Source of the DNA: Callorhinus ursinus
Lineage: Eukaryota; Chordata; Mammalia; Carnivora; Otariidae
Assembly: GCF_003265705.1 (NCBI RefSeq)
Contig: NW_020312785.1
Location: 23,219,182 to 23,283,181, forward strand
Length of the DNA: 64,000 nucleotides
Direction: 5' to 3'
Shown one piece after another: positions 34,500 through 45,790 of the stretch (positions within the stretch are counted from its first letter, which is position 1; each line of letters opens with the position of its first letter). The notes under the pieces were generated by a model. That model saw only the letters and a program-made list of their open reading frames with translations, was not told the origin of the DNA and ran no database searches. The translations under genes were made by a program, and so were the position numbers.

Positions 34500-36320
34500 G
34501 TTTCCACATATCTATGTAAAAAAATCTTATTTTGTGCTCTATCCATACTTACCTCTGCCATATCCTAAAGACCTATTCATACCATCATGTTAATCAAAGA
34601 CTTTGATGCCTAAATCCTAGTTTTCACCACCCTAAGTCCAGTTGTCACCTCAGTGGTTCCAAAATTCACAGGGATAATTTTATCCAAAATGTTAGCCCCA
34701 AAGTTTGATGACCTCTTCACCTATATTGGGATCATCCACTCTCATGGCTTTACCTAACATTTTTTCACCTATAATAATTACTTCTGAAATACTGAACTCA
34801 CAGCACAGTGACCAAAACTTTCTACATTTTCTAACCCTTATTTCATGAATCACATTGCTCCTGCTCTTTCTCAATTCCACTGAACTTGATTTTCCTAATC
34901 ACCATTCAAAAACACATTTTAAATTATGTTCTAGACTCTCTCTCTCTATTGTATTTGATATGATCAAAGTCTCCTGAAACACTTACTTCTTCATATTTAG
35001 GACACCAGACTACCCTGGGTCACCCTATAACTTCCTGACTTCTCTCCCTTCCCCCCTTCTTCTCTCTATTAAGTTCTTGTGCCTACCCCTTAAATATTGG
35101 TGTATTGGTGGATTTGCCCTCCGTTAGCCCATTAAAATTATCATAATTCACTTTCTCTTTTACCATACATTCTCCTGTTTTCAGTTACCGCCTATATGCT
35201 AGTGGTTCCCAATACAAGTCCAGCCCAGACTTCTAAGTTTCATATTTGTATATCAAGTTGTTTCTAAGTTTCATATTCATATGTGAATATAACAGTTAAT
35301 ATTTTGAGTATTTCAAGTGCACTTTTATATCCATTCCTTGTTATATATATATACATTAATATATACATTAAATATTTATACTGAACCATGAATTATGCTA
35401 GACAACAGGTATATGGTTGTTAACAAAATAGAGTTAATCCTGTTTTATCCTCCTGGAAGTTACAATCTATGTCTAAAATCAAACTCATCCTTCTTTTCCA
35501 TAAATCTGTTTCTTTTCTTGAAACTTTTCCCTAGAGAGTGAAGCATGAAAGTGGTTCCTCTTTCTTATTCCCCTCACCCAGTGCAACCAATCACAAACTC
35601 TTGCCATATCAACGTGTTTGCTTTATGATTTCTTAACCTTTTATTTATACCTACTACCACTCTCCTTACTCAGTCATTTCTGGCCTGCTCTAATGTATCA
35701 GTCTTATAATTCAGCTTTCTGCCCTTCATCTTGTACCAAAAAAAAAAAAATCCAATATCTAATACACTGGCCAAATGGTATATAAAAATGCAAATATAAT
35801 TATGCTGCTCCTCTGTTCAGAACTATTTTATTATTCTTTTTTTTTTTTTACCAAAAGACAAATGTCAATGTCTCTGATACAACATTCAATGTCCTTCAAA
35901 ACCTGGCCCTGCTTAACTTTGATCTTATCTCTCACTACTTTCTGTGCTGAATTTTACACTATGTCAACCACATTTGCTAATAGATCCCCATGTGCACCAT
36001 ACTGTGTCTCACTTTGATATCTTTATAACTTGTGTTCTACCACATAGGTAACAATTTGTCCAGAAAGCTTTTCTTGTCCCTCCAAGTTTGAAATTGCTGC
36101 TCCTTCTCTGTGTATTCATAACACTATTTGGCTATATTTATATTTACACATAATCATAATACAGTAAACTGATCTCTGTATAAGTCTATCATCCTAATAG
36201 ATGGGGAAGGAATTGAGGACAAAATTTCTATTTTATTCACCTTTGTATTTCTAGAGTCTAGAAGTGCTTAGCATGCACTGTTTAATAGGTTATGACTGAA
36301 GAAATGAGTAAATGAATGTA
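34500..36320 (+). repeat. L2 LINE, sense, longest copy, with RT relic
   Basis: About 1.8 kb. Around 34945-35050 the translation still echoes the L2/CR1 reverse-transcriptase block (F-D-x-V-D-H-x-L-L-x-T-L then a leu-gly stretch). Noncoding blocks follow in order: 'gcctaccccttaaatattgg', 'gcctatatgctagtggttcc', 'ccagcccagacttctaagtt', 'caatgtccttcaaaacctgg', 'tccagaaagcttttcttgtc'. The end block reads 'tagagtctagaagtgcttag', closing in 'gagtaaatgaatg'. An A run lies at 35737-35749. Short frames inside are not functional. Confidence 0.8.
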
Positions 36321-36344
36321 ATTAATCTTTCATAATATTATCTT

Positions 36345-36455
36345 CTCTATTACGTTAGTTCCTTGAATACATGAACCATGCCCCATTTATCTTTATATTT
36401 TTAGTTCTTAGCACAGTGATGGGTACATAGCAGATACTCAGTAAATTCTTGTTCC
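36345..36455 (+). repeat. Second L2 3' tail
   Basis: 'cgttagttccttgaatacat', 'agttcttagcacagtgatgg' and 'catagcagatactcagtaaa' repeat the L2 end block directly after the previous copy's end, so this is a separate 5'-truncated insertion or an internal duplication. Confidence 0.75.
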
Positions 36456-37305
36456 ATGAAAAGTTGTAGATGAGAATCAAAAGTGTTGCATGACAACTGA
36501 CATGATACTGAATGGGAAAGAAAACTTACCTCTGACAAAAGGAAACACAAAACACTGACAAAAGTTAAGTGATTTTAGTTGGGATATTAATTATTTGAAG
36601 TCAGTATTTGATTATATTCTAAAAATAACTCCATCGTTCTGATTATAATGAAGAGAGCTTAAATAAAGATGTCTTCTCTCAAAACAAAATTGAATTATAA
36701 AGTTGCTCTCTTTGCGGGAGGGGGGGTTCACTGTTAGATAGATAACTACTAGGTATTTGGTTTTCTATAAGAAAACACTGGCAGACTCTACTGCCTCCAA
36801 ACCAGACATGTTCAATACTGTCGACACATATGCATCTGCCATGACAAACAACAGTAAACTTAAAGACAAAATTGGCACCAAACTTGATAAAAACTCATTG
36901 TAGCAACAGTGTACTCATATAAGCTGATTGCTATGGGAAGCTTCATTGCACATGGCTGAGATGATTCTGAAACCTAAGAGGTGAGTTATTAGCTGCCACA
37001 GCACTGACAAACATAATAGCAATGTACTGATTCTCATCCCTGACTTTTCCAAACAGTAGCCAGTGATTGTCAGGATTGTATTTCTGGTGACCAAACAATT
37101 TATTTTAATCTGGAATGTATTTAATAAAAGTAAAAGGGAAGAAGTATTTATTATGTTGCTTTTTGAGCAGGAACAAAGTAATTCAAATAAACATCAAATG
37201 TTGAAAAGGAACCATATTTAGTTATTATAATAATTATTAGATGTTATGTTATATAATTATAATTTTGTTAGAATAATTTAGTTATTCTAAATGGTATTAA
37301 ATACA
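36456..37305. other. Unassigned sequence
   Basis: 850 bp without a gene. 36480-36550 vaguely resembles ancient L1 ORF2, too weak to call. A run of G lies at 36716-36727. Confidence 0.4.
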
Positions 37306-37321
37306 AGAAGTATGTTGTAAA

Positions 37322-37565
37322 GGGGCACCTGAGTGGCTCAGTCAGTTAACTGCATCTGACTCTTGATTTCAGCTCAGGTCATGATCTCAGAGTCATGAGA
37401 CTGAGCTCCTGTTGAGCTCAGTGCTGGGTATGCAGCCTGCTTAAGATTGTCTTTCTCCCTGTCCCTTTGCCTCGCCCCCCTCACTCTCTCTCTCTCTAAA
37501 GAAAGAATGAAGGAGGTGAGGCAAGAAAAGAAAAGGAAAGGAAATGAAAGGAAAAAGAAAAGAAA
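37322..37565 (+). mobile_element. SINEC with GA/AAAG-rich tail
   Basis: Head 'ggggcacctgagtggctcag', then 'tgatttcagctcaggtcatg', a diverged body, CT-rich stretch and a long impure (GGAAA)n tail at about 37495-37565 in place of the usual AAATAAAT. The TSD 'agaagtatgttgtaaa' (37306-37321) recurs with one mismatch at 37566-37581. Confidence 0.95.
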
Positions 37566-37604
37566 AGAAATATGTTGTAAATATGAAGAAAGCTAACATA
37601 ATTA

Positions 37605-37695
37605 TTTGAATACTGACTTAGGAGTTGGAGGTCTACCATTTTCTACCTCCATTGACATGGAACAAATCCATGTGTATTTCTGAGCTTCATTTTTT
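37605..37695 (+). repeat. MIR-like fragment
   Basis: 'gaggtctaccattttctacc' with 'atggaacaaatccatgtgta' and 'tctgagcttcatttttttc' could be a worn MIR in sense orientation. Confidence 0.4.
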
Positions 37696-38379
37696 TCTTC
37701 TACATAGAGTTGGGCCAACAGCTTTTTCAAATATATTATGAGCCTCAAATTTCATAATTTTATGAGAATCCTGGAATCTCTGCACTCCATAGTATTTGAA
37801 AAGAGATGATGTGAGGAGAAATAGATGAAGAGAGAAAGACAAGGTGAAATGTCATTATAAACTTGTTTAATAAACCATTAAAGTGATCAAATGTATTTTT
37901 CTCCCCCTAATCAGGTCAAGGGAAGAGCTGATCTGTACTACTTTCATTCCATGTGAATAAGTAAGTAGCCTAGTCAAGAACTAGGGCTATGATTGTTAGT
38001 GATAGGCTTAAACATGAAACTGTAGTATAGCTACCATCAGCACCATAGAAAGCCTCGGGAAAATAATTCTGAATCTGCTGCCACTTAATTTTTTCTCAAC
38101 CCTATGACTTGTGCCCACCATTCAGTAAGGAAGTTGTGTTTATCCTAAGTGTGAGGCAGAACTATTAAAAGAGCTTTAAGCAGGAGAAGTTTATCATTTC
38201 ATTGGTTTAAAGATTGTCTGATATTGAGAGATAGGCATGCATAATTATGGAATGAGTGGGCTGGGTAAGAGGTGATAGTGGTTTAGAGCAGAGTAGTTGC
38301 AGCAAGATGAAGAGAACTAATTCTGCACGTATTTTTAAGGTACAACATGCCCTTTATTTCCAATTTGTCCTATCAACCC

Positions 38380-38835
38380 TCAAGGCTTTCTATCCTTCTC
38401 TGCTCTATCCTGCAGTTGGGAGGTTAATCATCCCTATTGTATCATCCATGCTTCCCTCCCAGGTGTCTTACATGTGGGTCTGGCCAAAGAGATGTTAGTA
38501 GGAAACTGGAAGGGGTGTGAAGTTTTTTCTCCACCCCCAACTCCCTATTTCAGGCTTAAATTTCTGAAGGTACCTCCATTTCTCCATTACTTCCATGTGG
38601 GCTTTACTTCACCTCCTCAGGCCTTCCTGACTCTGATAACATTCATTTCTCTCTTTATCCTTTATATCTCTTTAGTAGGGATATTAATGGCTCCCTACTG
38701 TTGTTAGTCTCTGGTTGCCTCACCATCCCTTGTTTGTTCTACTCACATCACTGCAAGTAGTCCCTTTACCGAAATATTTTTATTTGAACCTTTTGTGATG
38801 AATTCGGTTTCCTCTGGGGACTTTGAATAAATCAA
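38380..38835 (+). repeat. Ancient interspersed repeat, family not named
   Basis: 'taatggctccctactgttgt', 'ctctggttgcctcaccatcc', 'tgcaagtagtccctttaccg' and 'tcggtttcctctggggactt' resemble the end of an old eutherian repeat that I remember but cannot name. The two frames here (38256-38498, 38474-38707) overlap it and are not supported as genes. Confidence 0.45.
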
Positions 38836-40340
38836 CAGCCAGAGGTCAATATGCCAGACGTGGAGAAGTGAGGAAATGTAGAGTCAAAGTTGACTCACAT
38901 TTCAGGCTTAAGCAACTGGGTGCATGGTGGTTGCATTTAATGCAGTGAGGGAGGCTGGGAAAAAAGGATTCATTTGTGAAATCAAAATACGATCACACAA
39001 CAGTATATACATCACTAGCATGTACCAGATTAATGCTGATATAAGCACAGGAGGCTGACAGCTGAGGACCATGGCACCCAGGTTCATACTAAATTTCAGA
39101 AGAATCCTGATGTAAGTTTTATATGATTACAGTACCATATATTTATATGTGTAATTTTCTGCTTTTTTAATCTTTCATTGCTTTCACAGGATCTGAGAAA
39201 TATTAGAAAGCACACAAATTAAGCATTTGATGAGAAATGTAAAAAGAAAAGACAAAATTTAATTTCAATCACATAAAGTTTAGAAAGACATATTTGTATC
39301 ACACGGGGTAGAATAAGGGAAAGTATAAAATTATTGCCAAACATAAAGTTTGAGAAGGTCAGATGCATCTTTACTGGGAAAGGATTTAGTTCAATAAGAA
39401 TCTAAGTTCCTCATAGCTCCAAAATAATAATGAGCAACATAGGGTCTTATTATTTCTAGCTAAAATATTTACTAACGCTTAAATACAGTCAGGAGTTAGG
39501 TCTAAGAATTCTTGGAAATATGTACTCTACTTCCCAAGGGATAAGAACGTACTTACCAAGGCCTTCTCATCATAATGTTACATGATTTAAAGAAACACCA
39601 TAGAGAACAGGGTGTGTGTGTTGCTTAGTCTAACTACTCCTACTTAATTGCCTGGTTCAATCTTTGTTGAAATAACTTTATCAGCCCTAATTTTTTTGGA
39701 CATTATTATCTAAGATGACCTAGATTTCCTAGCATTTGCAATAAACTAGTGATTCTTGGTATCTTGTTGTATCATTTAATATTTACATAAATAGGAATAA
39801 GAAAAATTATAGGATTGTAGTGAAAAAGTTATGTACAAAACAGACTTAAAGGATTAATCATCTTCCAATTACTAAAAACTAAATTCTTGTATCTTAACCA
39901 ATTTCTAAGCTTTCAACATAAAGTTTGCCATCAAATTAATATTCAATCAAAATTCCAGTCTAGCTTTGAAAGCTGGACATTGACTGAGAGCCCTGTGTTA
40001 TCTTGGGAAGTGGTCTTGTAGATCTAGAGAATGTATGAAAATCAATCAATAGCCATATCATAGCTACTGCTCCTTTAGCCCTTATCATTCCACAAAAACA
40101 AAGAACCTCTATCAAGCACCACTAACCTTGACAGTTACTGACAAATTTATTACCAGCACGCTTCTGTATTTAATAGGTTGTCTGTCAGTTGGGGTTATAG
40201 GTACTTGGGGGTGTAAATTACCATAAATACTTGTTTAGGGGTCTGAGAGATTAAAATGTTTGCTGAATTTATTGGTTTATAAATACATCTCAAATTCTGT
40301 TATACTCATTAAAAGTGGCCAGTAGCTAGAGAATAAAGTG
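38836..40340. other. Unassigned sequence
   Basis: 1.5 kb with no repeat or gene recognised. Confidence 0.45.
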
Positions 40341-40351
40341 GTATTTTGAGA

Positions 40352-40559
40352 TTTTTTTTTTATTTTATTTGAGAGAGAGAGAGAGAGAGAAACATGGGCA
40401 GGGGGAGAGGCAGAGGAAGAGGGAGAGAAAGAATCCCAAGCAAACTCCCCGCTGAGTGTGGAGCTCTAGGTGGGTCTTGCGATCCTAGGACCGTGAGATC
40501 ATGACCAAAACTGAAATCAAGAGTCGGATGCTTAACCAACCTAGCCATCCAGGCACCCA
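40352..40559 (-). mobile_element. SINEC, antisense, with (GA)n body
   Basis: The + strand starts with a T run, then 'ttatttgagagagagagaga', a purine-rich body, 'ccccgctgagtgtggagctc', the B-box complement, and the head complement 'cctagccatccaggcaccca'. It is flanked by an imperfect TSD 'gtattttgaga' (40341-40351) / 'gtaatttgaga' (40560-40570). The 77-codon antisense frame is only the SINE read through. Confidence 0.94.
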
Positions 40560-40570
40560 GTAATTTGAGA

Positions 40571-42484
40571 TATTTTAAAACTTTAACTGGCAAAAAGTAT
40601 TTGACAGAATAAATTTAAAGATCTTTTTAATTTTTTTTCTCCTGCTTCATTCAAGATTTTTAAAAAATCTGATAGCAAAATATAAGAATAAATCTGTACA
40701 GAAAACAGAATTTTTCTAGTTCAGACTACTGCCTTGTTGTTTGAAGTCCCAGCTAGATCAGTAATGGTCCTTTGGAGGAAAGCACAATATTTTTCCATTT
40801 CAAATCAAGTAGGCCAATAAAGGCAGTGCCATCAGATTTACTTCCCTTTTCTACCCTTCAAATTTTGTGACTGCATGGGCTTTTCTGAGCTGATTAAAGA
40901 CAGGTGTGACTGGGAGAAGTAATTACAGAGAGTGACTAGAAGTTTAAGACTTTAGGGACAAAAGTGAATGAAATGAACATTAAAGTTTTAGTGATGAAGT
41001 TAACTTCTGACAAGCACAACATGCTCATTATGGAAATTTGAAATAGAATAGAGATCTGAAAAGTAAGTTTGAAATGAAGGAACCTAATTTGATCATTGAC
41101 CTCTTCACTATGGAGACTAAAGGCACATCCTGTGTTGAAAGCATTTGTGATTCAGAAGGCTAATTATTCATACTCCTACAATTTTATTCTATTTCATGCT
41201 TAAGCTCCTTGTACAATTCTGATGGACTGTGAAGTTTTCTCTGGCATTGAGGTTCACAGGGTCTGGAAATTCTAAATGGAACACTCAAATTATTTAATTT
41301 TATACTAGTCCTTTATAGGCATTAAATTAGCGCACATAAAGAAGGTCTGAAGAGTGACAAAGAGCACTTCCAAACATCTGTTGACTTTCTTCTTGGTTGG
41401 TCCTTTAGCAGCACTGAAAATCTAATTAAATTGTAAACAACTGAAGGGCAAAGATCATATTTTATAAACTGTGTCTTGAATAGCTTCTAGTTTTGTGCCT
41501 CACGAATAATGGCTTTAAAATACACATATAGAATGAATAACTGGCAAGGTCACAGATTCCTTGGAAGAAAATTTAAGAAAGAATTGAGTGAGCATATCTG
41601 AGCATGAACTTTAGAAAAAATGAGTTTTAATTATTTCAAAACAAAACTGTTTTACCTATTTGGAATTTGCCAAGGACAGGGTTACTTTTCACTTCTTGTT
41701 TTACTTAAGGCCATAAAATTATGAGTATTTCCATACTAATCATTTCTCGCTGATGCAAACTAATAAGAACATAGAACATCAAATTTAATTTTCCATAGAA
41801 ATCATATATATCCAAAAACAACAAAAAGACGGGCAAGTAATAACACTTTAACAATGGTCTTTTTTGGCTGGGAAGAGTTGGATAATTCCCAGGCAACAAA
41901 TCTACTGACATTAAACTTCAGTTTTTTATGGCACATCCCATTTCATAGCTCATGTGAAATCACTCTCACTTTTCAGTCCGATTATTCTGTTTCTTTCTGG
42001 ACAACAGTTGTTTTTGCCACTAACATCCATCCATCCTTTTATTTGCATTAATAACTAAAATTTTCTCTGAAAACTGACACTTCCCACTTTTAATCCATGT
42101 GTTTAGATGAGGTTTCACCTCTAGTTTCAAAGGTATAGAATGTGAATCAAGCCTGGTTAGTCAGTCCATCACATTCCAATGTCTTTAGTTCTTGGTCCAA
42201 GTATGTCATCATATCCAAAGCACTGGAACGTGGTTTTGAAAGTAGTTTGGGAAAATGCAGCCCGTATCCACAATGAACCAATATGGATGACACTACACAA
42301 CTCATGACCAAGAATAACCAAGTTCTGATCACATCATTTGACCTATGATTCCAGATGTCACTGCAATTAGAGCTACCCTAACCTTTTCCAATTTTATAAA
42401 CCATAAATTTCCTTTTATTTCTTAATTCAAGCTAAATTAGATTTTTCTGTAATTATACCTCAAAGTGCCCTGACACTGCCTTAC
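40571..42484. other. Mostly unassigned, with an L2-like tail
   Basis: No gene seen. 41410-41550 ('aaacaactgaagggcaaaga', 'tctagttttgtgcctcacga') reads like an L2 end block at low confidence. Frames at 41705-41911, 41854-42051 and 42147-42332 have no recognisable domain. Confidence 0.4.
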
Positions 42485-43012
42485 TCAAAGGTAACATGGC
42501 ATGTAGTTGTCTGCTTCTAACCAGTGCCAACAACCAATATTAGTTTCAGGCGTGGTTGGATGGCTATAATTTTTCTGAATGAAAGATCTTTCAGAGTGAT
42601 GCTCTGTCATGCCCCTTGTGAACAGGATCTGGAGACAAGGAGATGGCATGTAATTTTGGCTGCCTGCCAAATTACATCTAGATGAGAAACAGCTCCTTTG
42701 CTTCAATGTTAATAATATTCTTTCATCAGTGACAAATTTGTCTATCATCTTTGGCATAGGAGGTAGTAAGGAGTGAGTGAATTGTTGGTGGTCCCCCAAA
42801 ACAGCTATTTTAGAAGACCTTAGCTGGCTGGAAGTTGTAGGCTTTCGAAAAAGAGTCAACTCATGAGCATTCAGCCAGAGGAGATTATACCCACAGAAGA
42901 GGATGGAGAGCAAGTGCCATTCAACATCACCTCTCAACAGAATGTCCATGACCATGATCATGTGTAACTCCAACAGGGGACATTTATTAATATCCATTGT
43001 TGGACCAAGCAT
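42485..43012 (-). other. Unexplained 175-codon open reading frame
   Basis: The longest ATG-to-TGA frame outside the L1. It starts with M-L-G-P-T-M-D-I and ends C-W-H-W-L-E-A-D-N-Y-M-P-C-Y-L. A leucine/isoleucine-rich stretch near residues 15-55 is followed by a basic, serine-rich part. I see no signal peptide, zinc finger, RNA-binding or enzyme motif and recognise no family. The TGA closes it cleanly and there are no flanking splice signals I would trust. It could be a chance frame, a relic of an old element or a lineage-specific transcript. I do not call it a gene. Confidence 0.25.
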
Positions 43013-43050
43013 GCCAAATTAAAACTTACTCTTTAGAGCTTCCAAAACCC

Positions 43051-43123
43051 CACAAGTTTATATATTCCTCTACTTGAAATCAAGATTCTAATCCACAAGT
43101 TTATATATGACTCTACTCGAAAT
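43051..43123 (+). repeat. Imperfect 43-bp-period tandem duplication
   Basis: 'cacaagtttatatattcctc' plus 'tacttgaaat' (43051-43080) recurs at 43094-43123 as 'cacaagtttatatatgactc' plus 'tactcgaaat'. A 30-bp unit is repeated once with four mismatches. Confidence 0.85.
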
Positions 43124-44966
43124 GGAGCATTCTACTCAGAAATACTACTTCTTTAAGGCCTGGAAAAATCGAGGACAGAACCAGTGTGCAGTCCAGTTAT
43201 GCAGCAGTAAAATGCAGCCAGGCGCAGAGACTGCCAAGCATGAAGCACATTGTCAGAGAACTGGACATTTTTGGCTCTGATGTGTATGTCTGAGAACTGA
43301 GATTAGACAAGAAAGTGGAGGTGCAACTCTCCCACGGATTTTAAAACTTGGAGCCAGGTGCTATGAAAGACAGTTTGGTAAAAAGTTTAAGAACAAAACC
43401 ATCCAACAGAAAAATCAATCCAAAGACTAGATAGTAAGACCGAGCTAGATTTGAAGTTATAGAAAAGCAAGAGGAACCACCAAGATGCAGAAAGCTGGTT
43501 CGGTAAAGCTAGTGGAAAGCAGATCCTTAAGTCTCTTAAATATGGAAGCAGAAAATATGGAGAATTTGAGACCGCCTCTATGCTCTGGGAGCAGCTAGCA
43601 AATTTGCCCAATTACCCTGAGCTTTAGATCATTCGTCCTTTTGGATTAGAATTAGAGTCACAATAGTAGTTTATTTCACAGCTCCCCTATAGTTCATGAA
43701 AAATAAGTGTACCCACAGTAAAAGTAGAAGTGTATGAGGAGATAACGCTTCCTGCAAAACGAGCCATTTAGCTTCTCTCTGAAGGGTTAATACTTGAATA
43801 ATGGCATACCCACTGCTATTATATATTACTAATTTGCTAGTGTTGTGATTGCTATCAGAAATATTTCATTCATGTCTTCTGTTCAGCAGTCCACAGTGAA
43901 AAGGAAAAAAATAACAGCAATATAGTAAGTTGTCAGAGAGCTGAATATTGAATTTAAAGGATGGTGCAGGATTCTGGGGTGATGTTCTTCGTACATTTTT
44001 GCCTTACCATGTTTTATTTATTTATTTATTTATTTTTGGTAGAAATACTAGTTGTTGCTGAAATAGTCCTTACTGTGCAAAATAAAAAACTGATAACCTT
44101 GTAGTGGTTTTCAATGTTTATGTACACACATACATAAACTCACAGCACAAATACATACGCTGTAAACTTAAAATATATCCTAGAGAACTCCTTGGCATCA
44201 CAGAAAAAAAAGGGGGGGTTACAGAACTGGAGGATTGAATTATCCTATGTGACGTCAGTAAAAATTTTTCGAAGTAAAATTACCAGTCATCTGGAAGTAG
44301 GAACAATTGTTTGAAACAGATTCCTCCAAATCAAGTGAAATAAATCTCTGCCGACCCCCCCAACAATGACATAATATATATTGAAACCAGTATTGCATAA
44401 ACAATATATTCAATTGGAAAGCTGTGAATACGTTCACAAGGTTATTGATGACCTTTCATCATGATTTTCTAACTTTGTTTTGCTCTACCACTCCTGTTAT
44501 AAGCTCATCAATAACTCATTGAAAAAAATTATATAGAGAGAGTCAGTAAACAAATGATGTATATCTAGTCAGTCTAGCTGGTAAGCAGCAATGTCTCTAT
44601 ATACTACTTTTTACATAAAATGTAAATGTCTTAAACATGTGGAAAAAATGGGAAAATCATTTTTTTCTTAGCCAAATGTTTTTGATTCATGTACACAAGC
44701 TCATACATATTTTTTGTAATGTTGTTACTTTATTATAAAAATTGAAATTTTAAAATTTAATTTTTGACACTCTGTAATACTAGAAAATAAGGATGTGGTC
44801 AGAAAATGATGAGAGTATGTAGACATAGGAGCCAGATTGAAGGAGTTCCCAATAGCCAAATTAGGGCAATTTCAACAGGATAAAAACTGAAAGTAAATAG
44901 TATAGTAATTGTAATAGATTATAACCCTTAGTATACAACTATCCTTGAATCCAGTTAAAATAAATA
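43124..44966. other. Unassigned sequence
   Basis: 1.8 kb without a gene. 43160-43620 is less AT-rich than its surroundings but matches nothing I know. A TTTA run lies at 44010-44035 and a short G run at 44211-44217. Confidence 0.4.
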
Positions 44967-44967
44967 T

Positions 44968-45026
44968 GATAGATAGATGACAGATAGATACATAGAGAGA
45001 TAGAGAGATAGACAGACAGACACATA
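44968..45026 (+). repeat. GATA/GACA tetranucleotide microsatellite
   Basis: Imperfect GATA units pass into GAGA and then GACA units over about 60 bp. Confidence 0.92.
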
Positions 45027-45079
45027 GGGACAGTGCTTCCTTACTTAATTCTGATTTACAAATGTGGAAAAAATGATGT

Positions 45080-45790
45080 TAACAGAAAATCACTATTTGG
45101 TAAACACACAACAACAGTAGTAATAATTTTGAATTTATGATTCAGAATCAAAACAAGTCTAAAATTAGTGGTTAAAGCAAAATAAAAAAAACAAATATTT
45201 GCATAATCCCAAAACATCTCTTCACAAATGCTTTTAAATTACAATGGAGAAAATAACTACAGAAGAGAAACCAGGTAGACACTACTATAACCAACTGGCC
45301 AAGGTTAACATTACCAGTAATAGGACATCCTGACATGAACCACTCGGATATGAAACAGTAAGAAAAAGTAAACATCACTTCTTTGCTATTATTGCCAAAA
45401 AATATATAACATGATATTCAACATGACAAAAACTCACACTGGTGAAAATTGAGGGACATTCAACAAAATGTATTTCCAGTACTCTTTAAAAGTAAAAATG
45501 TCATAAAGACAGACTGAAAAACTGTCACAGATTGGGAAAAACTAAGGTGACAACAACTAAATGCAATCTGTGACCCAGATTAGATCTTGAATCAGAAATA
45601 GGATCATTTTTGTAACCCTTGGAAAAATACAAATAAGGTATGTAGATTAGTTAATGGTATTGTATCAATATTAATTTCCTAGTTTTGATTACTATAACTG
45701 TCCTGTGGTTATACAGGGTGTTAACATTTGGAGAAGCTGGGTGAAAGGTACACAGGGATTCTTTGTATTCTTTCTGTAACTTTGGGTTAG
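45080..45790 (+). repeat. L1M 3' UTR, sense
   Basis: About 0.7 kb of a classic middle-aged L1 3' UTR: 'ggtagacactactataacca', 'aacattaccagtaataggac', 'aaacatcacttctttgctat', 'attgagggacattcaacaaa', 'ctaaatgcaatctgtgaccc', 'aatggtattgtatcaatatt', 'gaagctgggtgaaaggtaca'. It stops before its poly(A). Confidence 0.88.

Noticed and set aside
43051..43123. Short direct repeats considered as a CRISPR array
   Set aside because: Only two imperfect units in a mammalian genome; no array structure.
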